Made by a program: the position numbers and the translations under genes. Below, in pieces: positions 46,801 to 58,256 of a DNA stretch of 64,000 nucleotides (the stretch's first letter is position 1; each line of letters opens with the position of its first letter). Source of the stretch: Adiantum capillus-veneris (Eukaryota; Streptophyta; Polypodiopsida; Polypodiales; Pteridaceae); NCBI GenBank assembly GCA_014529385.2, contig CM043963.1, positions 111,012,912 to 111,076,911 of the forward strand, read 5' to 3'. The notes below the pieces were generated by a model. The model was given only the letters and a program-made list of their open reading frames with translations, made no database searches and was not told the DNA's origin.

Positions 46801-48310
46801 CTATTTTATACCTATAAAAAGTACTCTACAATCCTGAGGTTGTAGAGTACTCCATACATGTTCTATGACCTTAGAGCCATAGGGTGGCACATACAAGTTC
46901 TCTCTGTATTATACCTTAAAAAAAACCCTATCCCTATGGACCAATCGCCAAATATAGACATATTTAGGCTCTCTTAGATCTTAAAGATACCAACAAAGAG
47001 CCATAGGATGAAATATTATTTTTTTGAATAAACTTAATATCAACACCCTGTGCTCTAGGGAAAACACTTTGACCCTTAAACCACACATATAATCCTAAAG
47101 CTACAAAGTTATCTCCATTTTTATGCCTATTAAACATCATATCCCTATAGCCCTAAGGCCATGGAAAGGTGTATTCTAGGCTTTGGTAAAGTCTTAAAGA
47201 TGCCTACATAGAGTACTCTATGGCCCTTTGGCCATAGGATAAAATGTGGTTTTCTTCAAGAAACCTATGATCAATATCATGTGTCCTAAAAACAATAGTG
47301 AGGATCCCTATGGCCCTAGGTCCATAGGGTGCCAATATAGAGGTGCAAAAAAATGATCTTGTATCCCTTAGGTTTAGAAAAAATCACATTATGGTCATAG
47401 GATCATATAGAAAACACCCTATAATTCTAAGACCAAATTGTGCCAATGTAGAGGGTCTAGACCGGGCACCTTGACTACCCCTATGACCTTAGAGCCTTAG
47501 AGTTTGTAACTAACATAAAGGGCACCATTTTGACCCAAGCTTTGGACCCAAGCTCTATGTAATGTAAATGAGATAGGTTTTTATAACATACTCCATACAG
47601 GACCTATGGCCTTAATGCCATAGGGTGGCCCAAGCATACATTATCCTATGGTCCTAAGACTATAGATTTCTTTCTATTTAGTTACCTATAAAGAAAACTT
47701 CTTATGTACCTAAGGCAATAGAAGGCATATTCTAAGCTCCCACAAAGTCTTCAAGAAACCTAAAAAATTTACCCTATGACCCTTAGGCCACACCGAATAT
47801 CAACACCTTGTAGTCAAAGATGACCATGCAACCATAAGGTCTTTAAGGGTAGTCCTACATTTTTTACAAGCTATATCAAAATGGCATCCTTGGTCTTATT
47901 AAATGTATTCTTAGATATCTATTAAATGTATTCCTAGATATCAAATTTGTCATTTGAATACTCTCTAGCTTTGTTTTAAGAGTGTGACAAACAAATCCAT
48001 CCAAATTGTAGGATCTTCCATAGCTAACTATAGGTGTTTTTCAAAATTTGCAGTCATTCAACACAATATTGTGGTTGACAAAGTTCTCATGGGGGCCACT
48101 ATATGTAAAACCTATATATGGCGTGCGTTTAATGACTATTTATAAAACCCCTAATTGTGAGATTTTCACCAATAAAAGGGACCAATTTTCTATTCAATCT
48201 GTACTTTTTTTTCAAGATTATTTTTTCAATACCCTTCTGTACGTGAAAATGTAAAAACATATAGAAAAAAATAATGCCTATTTTTGAACTCACATGATAT
48301 AGATTTTGAT
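43865..48310. repeat. Pair of related segments about 4.2 kb apart
   Basis: About 43865-44110 and 48062-48310 share TATGTGTAAAAC, TGTTTGTAAAACCCC, AATACCCTTCTGTA and TTTGAACTCACGTGATA in the same order and orientation. The second copy ends where element D coding sequence starts. They could be remnants of one noncoding leader or of LTR ends; no TG...CA termini are evident. Confidence 0.5.
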
Positions 48311-50665
48311 TGTAGTGACCCCTCAAGATGAAGTTTCACCTGAGATTATTGGTACAAAGGATTTTCAAGCTATTGAACCTTTTGAGAAAGAGACTATGGA
48401 TCTCCATAGCAATGAAAGAGTGCTTGAAGAAGTTGAAAAAATCTACAAGTTCCTAAAGGTCAACCATTGCAGCCATCGGAGATGAATTTGAAGAGTGATG
48501 CTATGGAAGAAGAAGTTGATGTAAGTTCCAAAGTATGTACAAGGTCACAATAAGAATCCATCTAGGACATTTTAGTAACTCAAGATCTGGGAACTGGGGT
48601 GCATGGTGATTTGGACCTTTTTATCCATTGACATACAAATCTAACTATAATAGTGAGCTTGTGTGGATTGCTGTTGAGACAATACTCGCAAAAGTCCAAA
48701 AAATAGAAGAGCTTAAATTCTGAACATGAGTATATGGTTCTATGGTTAGGATGCATTGATCTTTTAAAGACTCTACTTAGGAATTTGAATGTAGGGATAT
48801 GATGACTGCTAATGATACGCATGGTATGGACATAATCAAAATTTTGGAAAAGGAGGTTGGTGAAAATTTTCAATTCTTTGTGATTTGGGGGTAAAATCAA
48901 TGTCAATCATGTGAAGAATCAAGAATCACTCACCCATATAATCCAGGAGTAGAAGCAGTTTTCAAAACGCTGGCTATAGCATCTACAACAAAACTTGGAA
49001 TTGATGCAAAAAGATTACTTCTAGTAGATGATGTACCATTAAAGGGATGCATTAATACTCTATTGAGTTATACTTTTCACCCATCATTCAATGTTGATGA
49101 GGAGGATAATATCCTCTTTGGGGATTTTCTACCATATATTCAAACTCTTCATCATGCCAAAAACATTTGAACAATTACAAGGTCTTATTTGTATGGACAA
49201 GCATCCGTAGTGCAAGGCCATGAGATTTATAATTATGTTCACATGGTTTTTGCAGATTGGGAGAAGAGAAATTTGATTTTTAAGAAAAAAACCTACTCCA
49301 CATGAAAACTACCAGAAGCTTCTTGTCCTCATGACAATGAAAAATGTGAAACATCTAGCGATAGTGGAATGTCCACTCAAAGTCATGGTAAGAAAAAAAT
49401 TAAGTGATGGGGTGATTAAAGAAGCTTCTCAACAACCTATGCTCAGGAATCCAAAGAACACTGGGTACAAATTTACCAAGGAGACATTACAGCAGGTGAG
49501 GTTGGAGAAGATGATTTCTTCAACGAAGAGGAAATCAAGTGCTTTCAAGGTATGCTCAAAAAACATGGTAAAGCTTTTGCTTTTGAGCCAAGTGAGATTG
49601 GGTGTGTGGATCCAAGTGTTGTTTCATCTATGGCTATATTCACTGTTCCTCACATGCCATGGAGCTTATGTCCCATTCCAGTTCCTAAAGCTCACTTGAC
49701 AAAGCTTATCAATTTGCTTAATGAGACAATACAAATGGGGAATTTTGGAGCCATCATGTGTGCCATACTCCAATTGATGGTTCATTGCTCCAAAGAAAAA
49801 TGGTACTTTAAGGCTCATACAGGACACGCAGCCGGTTAATAAGTAACAATCCACAATGTGGGTACTGGCCCAATCGTGGATAAATTTGCTGAGGCCTTTG
49901 CAGGTAGATCAATTTACTCTATGGGTGATATTTACTCTGGATATGATCAATTTGAGTTAGCTTTGGAAAGTAGGGATCTTACTATGATGCCTACACCTCT
50001 TGGGTTGGTAAGGATGTGCACTCTGCCACATGGTGCTACTAATTCTGTAGCTCATATAATGAACATCAAGAATAAGGTATTAAGGGACATTATCCCTCAT
50101 GTTACTATGCCTTTCATTGATGACCTACCAATTAAAGGATGCGAGGAAGGATCAAAAGATGAGGTAAAGGATCAGAGGGGATGCCAACAGTTTGTTGCTC
50201 AACATATTGCTGACTATGATGCAATTTTGTCCAGGCTTGAAGAAGTTAACTTAACACTTTCGGGAAAAAATCAATTTTTGGTGCTAAAGAGGTTCTAATT
50301 GTGGGGCACATGTGTAGTCCAGAATGTAGAAGGCCAAGTCCGACTAAAGTTGAAGATATTCAAAAGATGAAGGAAACATGATCTTCGATTACTGAAGTTC
50401 AACGGTTTCTGGGTGTATGTGTATTCTATCTTATTTGGCTGCCACATTTTGCTCATGTTGCAGAAGTGCTTTATCAACTGTTGAGAAAAGGTAAAAGATT
50501 TTTTTGGAAAGAAGTTCACACGTGATCCATCAAGAAGTTAAAGAAGATGCTTCTCGAGGCTCCTACTTTGAGGAAAGCTGACTACAAATGTGGAAAGCCA
50601 GTACTTTAAAGGTTGACACTAGCCTGACATGTATTGGATGGGCTATAGGTTAGGATGAAGAAGAA
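48306..50665 (+). pseudogene. Element D protease region, reverse transcriptase and start of RNase H
   Basis: Frames, all with stops or shifts: TPQDEVSPEIIGTKDFQ near 48310, NPGVEAVFKTLAIAS near 48955 (retroviral-protease-like position), FNEEEIKCFQGMLKKHGKAFAF near 49530, then RT with GPIVDKFAEAFAGRSIYSMGD, SGYDQFELALESRDLT, TLPHGATNSVAH and the catalytic FIDDLPIKG in place of Y/F-x-DD (49858-50298). RNase H starts near 50580 (ADYKCGKPVL) and is cut at 50665 by element C. Confidence 0.75.
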
Positions 50666-50891
50666 TGTTCTAATTAGGGTTGCAGAGAAACGCACACAGC
50701 TTGGAGAAGACAAAGGAAGCTCAAGGCACACAATAGAGAGTGTGTTTCTTAGTGTGCAATGGAAAGATAGATAGCCCTAGAGTGATGGGCATATATACAA
50801 TGCATGGGGAAAAAACCTCCTAAAGAGGGAAAAAATGCCCCGGCAGTCCTAATGTGTTCACACACATCACTACCACATGTATATGGTAAAA
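50666..50891 (-). repeat. Element C 3' LTR
   Basis: It begins TGTTCTAATTAGGG and matches 55001-55227 closely, with a mutated end (AA for CA). Confidence 0.9.
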
Positions 50892-52734
50892 AATAGGAAT
50901 ACCCACTCAACCGTAGCTGTGAAGACTGCCCTGTACTCAGCCTCACAACTCTAAGTGGCCAAAATAGGTTGCTTCCTGATCAACCATGATATACACGGAA
51001 TGCCAAGCATGAAACAAAAACCACTTGTGGACACTCGCATGTCAAAATAACTAGCCCAATACGAGTCCAAAAAACAATGTAATTCTGGCGGAAATGATCC
51101 CGCCTTGGGATAAAACAAGCCAAGATGTAAAGTGTCACTAAGGTAACAAAAAATCCTCTTGACAGCCTACAATGCTTAGACCTTGGGCTATGCATAAATT
51201 TGTTGGCCTGTGAGACTGCAAACTGAATATTTGGCCTCGTGTGGCATACATAAATGAGGCATCCAACAACAACTTGGTAAAGAGTGACATTAGCAGGATC
51301 GCTAGCATCATGTAGAATGAACTTCAAACCTGTTTTCATAGGAGTGGCAATAGGTTTGCAATCCTCAAGTCCAAACTTACATAGCAATGTCTCTATGTAA
51401 ATTTTTTGACACAAGGCAATACCACCATCACACTGCTTAAACTGTATGCCCAAGTAATGATGCAACAATCCCAAATCTTTCATCTTGAAAGTAGCATTCA
51501 AATCAGCCTTGAATTGAGCAATATGTCTCTCATTTGGTCTAGTGATCAACAAGTTATCTACATAAAGAACCACAATGAGAAGTACATCACCCTCATGCTT
51601 TACATACAATGTGCTTTCTGTTGGACGGTTACAAAAGCCTTGTTTGACCAAATGAGTGTTAGATTTCTCATACCAAGCACGAGGAGATTGATTCAACCCA
51701 TACAAAGCCTTCTTACATCTGCACACTTTGTCCTCTTGTTCTTTCTTGACAAAACCGCGAGGCTGCATTACATAAACTTCCTCAAATATGTCACCATTCA
51801 AGAAAGCAGTAACAATGTCTGATTGATGTATATCCCAACCAAAATGAGCTGCCAATGCACATAGAAAAAGCACAGTAGTCATACGACAAGTGGGAGAAAA
51901 AGTCTCTTCATAATCTATGGCTTTTTGCTGTGCATAACCCTTTGCAACAAGGCGAGCCTTATGGCGATCAATCTCACCATCTGGCTTGCGTTTCAACTTG
52001 TAAACCCACTTCATACCAATGGCCTTTTCCCTAGGAGTCAAATCACATAAAGTCCATGTGTCATTTTCTATAAGTGCATCATATTTTGATTGCATGGTAG
52101 CCATCCAATTTTTTGAATTCTGTGCTTTATCAAAAGACAGAGGTTCCTCAACATCATGTAAGCTAGACACAGCCAAAGCATAACAATTTGATGCATAAGA
52201 TGCATGTTGAGAGCCTGAACGAGTACAACTAGACAAAGGTGCATCCAATTTACTGTCACACAATGTATGCACCAGCCATTTTGGCATACCTCTAGCCTGC
52301 CCATTTTCAGCCCTTTCCTCATCAAGTACATCATGTACATCTGCAACAGTAATAGGCTGATCTATAACATTTTTTGAAACCCCCATAGGCTGTACATTTT
52401 CCTCATTGGAATTTACACTCGTATTTCCACCACTAAAAAGAGGCAACAAAGTGTCATAAATGTCCTGTGAGCTTACATTACTGTCTCTAGTACATGACAA
52501 CAAGGGCTGAACAAAATCTTTCACAAACACTACATCTCGTGAAACCAGAATACACTTTTTTTTGCGGATGATACAACGTGTAACCTTTGCTTTCAGCACT
52601 ATAACCAACAAAAATACATTCGATAGCCTTATCATGCAATTTTCAACGCTGTGTTTGTGGCACCAAAGCATATGCCAAACAACCAAAAACACGCATGTGC
52701 TCAATAGAAGGCTTTCTATCATGCCATGCTTCAT
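50892..52734 (-). pseudogene. Element C reverse transcriptase and RNase H
   Basis: A long open frame (52734-50980) holds the copia RT: MKWVYKLKRKPDGEID, ARLVAKGYAQ, DYEETFSPTCR, WDIHQSDIVTAFLNG, KALYGLNQSPRAWY and the catalytic LYVDNLLIT. In an active enzyme this is YVDD, so the second Asp is lost. RNase H follows (RPNIQFAVSQANKFMHSP, then in another frame CEAEYRA near 50930). The first 70 codons of the frame are out of phase with the true integrase end, joined at an A-run near 52556. Confidence 0.88.
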
Positions 52735-53256
52735 ATGGAGTAATAGACTGCAAAGCTTTTGTAGGACACTTGTTTAGTACATAAGTGGCACACATGATGG
52801 CCTCAAGCCAAAAAGAATGTGGCAAAGCTTGACTTTTGACCATACATCATGCCTTTTCGTAAGTGACCTATTTTTCCTCTCAGCAACACCATTTTGCTGA
52901 GGTGTATAAAGCATTTTACATTGGTGTTTTATCCCACGACTAGCCAGAAATGAATTAAATTCATCAGACATATACTCCCCCCCTCGATCGGAACGGAGGG
53001 TTCCCATAGTACATTTCGAGACATTTTCAACCATAGCCAGAAATTGTTTGAAGCACATAAAAACTTTGGACTTCTCTTTAAGCGGAAATACCCATGCATG
53101 CCTGTAGTAATCATCAATGAAAGTCACGAAGTAAAGGTAATTGCCCAAGGACAGATTTTGCATGGGCCCACAAACATCACTATGTACAAGCTGCAACCTG
53201 CATGTGGCCCTAATTGAACCATCCTTTGGAAACTTCGAACGTTGCATCTTACCCAA
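52556..53256 (-). pseudogene. Element C integrase
   Basis: The core shows the DDE triad: LVHSDVCGPM (first Asp), LRSDRGGEYM (second Asp), and PQQNGVAERKNR (Glu). After a frameshift near 52850 it continues with LPHSFWLEA and FGCLAYALVPQTQR, then past a TGA FVGYSAESKGYTLY, the usual end of copia integrases. All three catalytic residues are intact. Confidence 0.9.
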
Positions 53257-53265
53257 AATACAGCC

Positions 53266-54063
53266 TTAACAAACATATTTGACAGGTGCTTCAAGAGGTG
53301 GCAAAGAAGCAACCATATAAAATTTCTGCAAACACAACAAACTGGCAAAATTTAGATGACCAAAACGTGCATGCCAAAGTTTTGCATCTGATATAGCCCT
53401 TGAATCAGCAACTGCATTTGCAAAATTTTGTCCACACTTGTCATACAAAGTGAGTATATACAGCCCACGACACAAAATCCCAGATGCAACAATTTCATCA
53501 CCAAAGCTGAGATCATGAACTGTACATCTATCATCCACAAATTTGACTACAAGTCCAAGTCTAGCAAGTGCAGATACATACAAAAGATTCTTCTTGATCC
53601 CAGGTACATAAAGTGCATCAACAAGTGTGAAAGAACTGCCATTTGCAGCAGTAAGCACAATATTTCCAACTCCTTGAACCGGATAAGAGGCATTGTTGGC
53701 AGAAGACTCAACAATGGTTGTATTGGTAATGGAACCAGCATTTGCAGTGGAACCACCCTCTTTCTTCTTAGCCTCTTTGGTCTTCAACTTAGGACACTGC
53801 TTGATCGAGTGATCATTATCTTTACAATAATGGCAACCCATCTTCTTTTTGCCCTTATCACCAGAATTACCAGACGAAGTGCTGCCAGCAGAAGCATTGG
53901 GAATAGAAGTTCTTCCACTCGCAGCAGAACCATAAGAAGTGGCTGCATTGCTGTTACCACCCTTTCTTTGAGAAGCAATAAAAGCCTGTTCAACTTCACG
54001 CTGTCTAGTCTTGTTTTTTTTTGGAAAGTGACTCTTGCAACAGAAATGTGCATAATGCATCAA
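53266..54063 (-). pseudogene. Element C gag zinc knuckle to GAG-pre-integrase, protease deleted
   Basis: 265 codons with a perfect CCHC knuckle (CHYCKDNDHSIKQC), a Lys-rich linker, then GVGNIVLTAANGSSF, ALYVPGIKKNLL and LWHARFGHLNFASL, the GAG-pre-integrase domain. In copia elements the aspartic protease DSGA sits between knuckle and VLYVP. Here SSANNASYPVQGVGNI directly bridges the two, so the catalytic part is missing while the frame stays open. Confidence 0.88.
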
Positions 54064-54652
54064 ACTTGACGACTTCAGGATTTCCTTGGGTCATAAGTCT
54101 CCAAGTACCAGCAAAAGTCTGGTAAGAATTTGGTAAGGCATCAAGAACAGTCTACACAAGGGAACTGTCTGAAATGACTTTACCTGCAGAAATAAGTTGC
54201 TCATTGATATCCTTGACACCAGCAAGGAAAGTGTCCATATCATCTTCCTCCTGCATAATCTTCAACTCAAGCTCTTTACGCAGCAAAGCAATTTTAGCCT
54301 CATTGCGACTTGCATAAAGACTAGCCAAAATATCCCAAGCTTGTTTTGAAGATTTTGCTGAATGAATGTGAGGAACAATGGTGCGCTTCACAGACAACAC
54401 AATCAATGCATGAGCCTATGCATCCTTTACATCCCAACGAGATTGTTCTACCGTAGGCAAAACAACTCTAATAGGAGCAATCCTTGCAGCAAGACCTGCC
54501 ACATCCTCAATATTTCCTGCATCGTTAGAACCAAGACGTACATCAATGCCTTGTACAATATTCCAGACGTCCTTTGACATAAGAACATGTTGCATCATGT
54601 AAGCCCACATAGGGTAATTGTCCCCATCCAATCTGTCCTCAACAGCAAACAT
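54064..54652 (-). pseudogene. Element C gag (UBN2-type)
   Basis: From ATG at 54652: MFAVEDRLDGDNYPMWAY, MSKDVWNIVQGID, then AKSSKQAWDILASLY and MDTFLAGVKDINEQL, hallmarks of copia gag. Two TAG codons (after WDVKDA and after SDSSLV) interrupt one frame, and a run of nine A near 54012 shifts it into the next segment. Confidence 0.85.
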
Positions 54653-54986
54653 CTTGAACACATCTGTGTTGTTGTGCCATGGTAAATGCTGCACCTGATA
54701 TGAAAACTTCCCGAAAAGAGGAGAAACAAAGTGTGAACAACACGTGCTATATAGGACAAATCGTAGAAGACTGTAAGGCACCTATTATGCAAAAAACGGC
54801 ACTGAAAAAAATTCTGCACGAAATGATGAAATAGCCTGTGCAGTACTATCTGTAATGGAATCAGAGGCCGAAATGAGCCCGATTTTGTGGCGACCTGCGA
54901 ACGCTCGCCAAAGATCACAAAAATCAAAGAAAGTGAGCAGGCGTGTCCTGAAGCTTCTGGTGACTGAGTTCGGGAGGACACAACCT

Positions 54987-54998
54987 GCTCTGATACCA
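54987..54998 (-). promoter_or_regulatory. Element C primer-binding site
   Basis: The complement reads TGGTATCAGAGC (initiator tRNA-Met), two bases from the 5' LTR. Confidence 0.92.
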
Positions 54999-55000
54999 AT

Positions 55001-55227
55001 TGTTCGAATTAGGATTGCAAAGAAATGCACACAGCTTGGAGAAGATGAAGGAAGCTCAAGGCACACAATAGAGAGTGTGTTTCTTAGTGTGCAATGGAAA
55101 GATAGATAGCCCTAGAGTGATGGGCTTATATACAATGCACAGGGGGAAAAGCCTCCTAAAGAGGGAAAAAATGCCCCGGTGGTCCTAGTGTGTACACACA
55201 CATGACGACCACATGTATATGTTAACA
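55001..55227 (-). repeat. Element C 5' LTR
   Basis: 227 bases, TGTTCGAATT to GTTAACA in plus orientation, next to the PBS; followed by target-site copy AAGAA. Confidence 0.92.
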
Positions 55228-55513
55228 AAGAAAGGCAGAAGTATGCAGTCCAAGGTGCTCAATGCTCGCCAAAGAGGCTACCCACATGTTAAGAGAGAAC
55301 TTTGGGGCGTTGCGACTGCTCTAAGGTCAGATAAAGAATACTTTATTGGAGCTTTAGTCGTGGTAGAGACAGATTGCTTGCCACTGATAGGGATGATTGC
55401 AAACTGCTCTACTCCGGATATTGCTATGTTGCAATGGATAGCCTATATTATGGCTCTTAACCCTGAATTTTATCATATTGATGGAAGAGATAATCCTATT
55501 GCAGATATGTTAT
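55228..55513 (+). pseudogene. Element D RNase H, second half
   Basis: It continues the domain cut at 50665: VLNARQRGYPHVKRELWG, ALRSDKEYFIGA, VVETDCLPL, HIDGRDNPIADML. The open frame ends in element E sequence, which starts at 55514 right after the target-site copy GTTAT. Confidence 0.85.
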
Positions 55514-56763
55514 TGTAAGGTGCAGGGGATGTGAATGTTGATCTTTGCTCAAGATGAGTGATCTGAACTATGCTCAAGGGTTCCTTTTACTTATGGAAGG
55601 GAGAGCCTTTTATTCTTTTAGTGAGAGAGTGCAAATGATCACAAACAAAGTGGTAAACATCGTGAATGAAGGTGCTGAGACTAAGAGATAGAGAGAGAAG
55701 AATACGACACCAGAATGTTGTCAAACCCTCCTCTGAACGCCCCACTCTCTATGGCGAGAGCGGTCTATTATTGATTGCACAAATCTCTACAATGCATTGG
55801 ACTTGCTGACAATGTCGACGACAATGAGGACAACAACGAGACGAACTGAAATTTGAAAACGATAAGGGGTAAAATTTGCAACTCTTGATCTGTTAATTCT
55901 AACTCTATTCAGTGATGAAGATGATGCGACGATGACACGCTAAAAATATAGATCCTGAAATTTGCAAATAGCGAGCTGAATCTGCAAATGCTGGCTGATT
56001 TGATCATGCGGCAAGGATCTGTTGTCTGCAGGAAGGTGAGATATGCAAGCTTTGGGACTTGTTCTGCCGTGTCTTTTTTGGGACTTTTTCTGCGGTGTCT
56101 ATACGCTTAAAATGCAAAACGTTGATGCTATGGCTGAATCTGTGAATCTGCAAAACGTTGAGTGTTCTGTTGATCTAAAAACGCTAGGACTCATCTGTTG
56201 TTTCTGATGCAAAAATGCTATGGATGTCTGCTATGAATCTACTACCACCGACGACTGATCTGCAACTGCAAAATTCTGGGGTTGATCTTGATGAAAAGGC
56301 TAGATGTGCTACTCCAGAAAATGATAGGGATGTCTGCTACAAAAATGCTAGGTGGCCTTGTTGGGGTCTTGCTGAGAAGATGCATGTCAAACGCTGGGTC
56401 TCTGCTGCCTCTTCTGCTAAAAAGTGCTAGTGTTGGGTTTTCTTATATACTTGCTTGTCAAATTGCCCTACCCAATTTCCCAACAAAAGTCACTTATTAA
56501 TAATAAGTGAAAAATGGATAAAATAGGGAAATTAGGTTTGTGCTTTGTAAAAATTCTCATGATGGGTTCTGACTATAATTTGATGATCATGTTGTGTGCA
56601 ACCAAAAGATATGCATCTACTCTAAGTGCCTGGACATGCATGATCTGCGAACAGACTCACAAAAGTGCCATAACACTCCTAAGCTAGGCCAACTGAACTG
56701 AACTGAACCCATGTCATGAAGTAGCTTGTCCACGTATACATAGGGTTAGATGTGCATGTGACA
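55514..56763 (-). repeat. Element E 3' LTR (1250 bases)
   Basis: It has an interior rich in AAACGCTAG/AAAATGCTA words, which is missing from the 516-base partner at 58591-59106. Related fragments occur reversed at 19269-20141 and 17931-18205. Confidence 0.88.
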
Positions 56764-56775
56764 TCCCCTCCTTTT
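56764..56775 (-). promoter_or_regulatory. Element E polypurine tract
   Basis: On the minus strand AAAAGGAGGGGA directly precedes the LTR start TGTCAC, the site that primes plus-strand DNA synthesis. Confidence 0.85.
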
Positions 56776-56933
56776 CAAAGTGAGGTACTGATACCGAGCT
56801 GTATGACATCGAGAGAGATTGCCAACAGCATCTGGAATCCTGGAAAGGACTCTTCATCGGCCCACTCTGATGCGTGTGTCATGCGATACTTGAACTTCAT
56901 AAAGGTCTGCAACGCTTGCATCTTTGGGCCACG

Positions 56934-57176
56934 TCAAAAGCAACACAATGTCATATGTGGCTCCTTTAATGCTTCCACTTCATATATAGTCATGCGTCTA
57001 CCTTCTTCAAAAATCTTCGAGGATAAAAATTCTTGAAACCACTTCCAACACAAAAACATGGACATACCCATTCCATGTAAAGTGGCTGGAAAAAATGTAG
57101 TCTTCTGTAAAGATTGTGCATGCAATGTAGATGAACATATAGATGAAGTGCCAAACCGCTCATCAAACACACGCAA
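56934..57176 (-). CDS. Element E ORF 3, unknown
   Basis: 80 codons on the coding strand of E, reading RVFDERFGTSSICSS, FPATLHGMGMSMFLCW and YEVEALKEPHMTLCCF. No family is recognised. It could be a piece of a captured host gene. Confidence 0.35.
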   Translation of the reverse strand: MRVFDERFGTSSICSSTLHAQSLQKTTFFPATLHGMGMSMFLCWKWFQEFLSSKIFEEGRRMTIYEVEALKEPHMTLCCF

Positions 57177-57521
57177 ACATTGGAATCAAAACTTGTCTTT
57201 CTGATCTAAATCTATCAACTATGGCAAATCACAATGGAAATGCCGATGCTTGATGCTCCATCCTTCTTCTGCTCTTTCGGATATTGTGTCATGCCAAGGA
57301 AGAGACATGGAATGTGAATTCCTTGGGTGCAAACATTTTATCTTTTCATGAGTAATCCGCATTCATCTGTGCTCATTCATGAGTGAATCGTGTTCATCGT
57401 GCAATATGTCATGCCTATGAAAAGGGATCACATAAGGACGGTGACTAAAATACAGGAAAGCATCATGAATGAAATGCTCAAACAATGCGTGCTAACTAAT
57501 CATTCAAACACAGAATACTTC

Positions 57522-57848
57522 CTATGGGGGTTCTTGGGACCTCGAATCAAGAGCCAAGATCAGTTCTTTGTGATCTATTGAATCTACAAAGAAGTTAGCT
57601 TCAGTAGACAAAGTATCAACTAAACCATCATCCTTGTGAACAATCACATCATTATCATGCAAATAATCATGCTTGTGAATAATCACATCTTTATCATGCA
57701 AATCATCATGCTTGTGAATAATCACATCTTGGTCATGCAAATCATGTGTGTCGTGCTTTGGAGAAGCAAAGATTGATAGAGTCTCCTTCTCCTGATTCTT
57801 TTCAATCTGCACGTGCATATTAGAAAAAAGTAGTACCAAGTCTTGCAT
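57522..57848 (-). CDS. Element E ORF 2 with His-Asp repeats
   Basis: 108 codons. A repeated block of 12-13 residues (HDLHDKDVIIHKHD-like, three to four copies, about 57650-57745) makes it rich in His and Asp, a composition that can bind metal ions. It starts a few bases after ORF 1 ends, in the same direction. Function unknown. Confidence 0.4.
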   Translation of the reverse strand: MQDLVLLFSNMHVQIEKNQEKETLSIFASPKHDTHDLHDQDVIIHKHDDLHDKDVIIHKHDYLHDNDVIVHKDDGLVDTLSTEANFFVDSIDHKELILALDSRSQEPP

Positions 57849-57860
57849 GTGGTGGGCTCT

Positions 57861-58256
57861 CTATGCTTCATGCTCTAACCGTCTTTCTTCGCACTTGCAA
57901 TTGAATTTGACTATTCTTTCTTTGCACCCGCGATTGAATTCGGCTATTCTTTCTTTGCGTTCATAATCCTGTTCTGCTTTTCTTTCTTTGCATTCTAACT
58001 TTTTGTCCATCATCATCTTCACCAAAGCCTCCAAAGGATTTGGTACAATCCTTGGCGTAGATGGGGAACAGGGAGGGTCGAAAAAACCTCCTGGTGGGCA
58101 AAATTCTTCTTCGCCACTTCCATGCTCACCACCTCCGTGAGAAGTATCCATTCTGCTTTGGGTGATGAACATACACTGAAGTCTTGGGCTCTTAAGTTCA
58201 TGAGGAACTTGGGTTCTTGTGGGTCTTGGTTCTTGAGGTTCTTCTTTAGCTTGCAA
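57861..58256 (-). CDS. Element E ORF 1, charged coiled-coil protein
   Basis: 131 codons. Pro-rich start (EEPQEPRPTRTQVPHEL), a Gly/Glu patch, a Pro-rich patch FDPPCSPSTPRIVPNP, then a helical Glu/Lys/Arg tail with ECKERKAEQDYERKERI and related repeats ending EERRLEHEA. The repeated KERI(A/V)(E/K)FN units suggest a coiled coil. It lies where gag is expected, just downstream of the PBS, so a divergent gag or a captured gene are the options. Confidence 0.45.
   Translation of the reverse strand: MQAKEEPQEPRPTRTQVPHELKSPRLQCMFITQSRMDTSHGGGEHGSGEEEFCPPGGFFDPPCSPSTPRIVPNPLEALVKMMMDKKLECKERKAEQDYERKERIAEFNRGCKERIVKFNCKCEERRLEHEA

Larger units (their letters stand above)
40930..47850. repeat. Degenerate array of units with a palindromic CCCTATGGCC...GGCCATAGGG core
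   Basis: Dozens of imperfect copies, for example 46729-46752, 47306-47331 and 47600-47628, often followed by GTGCCAATATAGA and TCTAGAAAGG-type words. Spacing is irregular, roughly 100-250 bases, and the inverted repeat at 41704-42754 interrupts it. The core reads almost the same on both strands. No coding frame of note; short open frames here are not supported. Confidence 0.75.
50666..55227 (-). mobile_element. Element C: Ty1/copia retrotransposon
   Basis: LTRs of about 227 bases at 50666-50891 and 55001-55227 flank gag-integrase-RT-RNase H on the minus strand, the copia order. AAGAA is present at 50661-50665 and 55228-55232. The PBS is next to the 55001 LTR. Lesions: two in-frame stops in gag, frameshifts at A-runs near 54012 and 52556, a break near 52850, loss of the protease DSG motif, and YVDN for YVDD in RT. 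It interrupts the RNase H of element D. Confidence 0.93.

Noticed and set aside
40930-47850. CRISPR-like array
   Set aside because: The units are diverged and irregularly spaced, the context is clearly eukaryotic, and there are no cas genes.
43865-48310. The pair of related segments as LTRs of one 4.4 kb element
   Set aside because: No TG...CA ends, PBS, PPT or target-site duplication, and the DNA between them is only palindromic-core repeats.
53428-54069. 213-codon plus-strand ORF opposite element C gag
   Set aside because: It is a shadow of the gag/pre-integrase frame on the other strand, with no motif or promoter of its own.
55001-55227. Element C LTR as a promoter for the plus-strand ORF at 55213
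   Set aside because: The ORF at 55213 is element D RNase H; its apparent start merely lies at the insertion edge.
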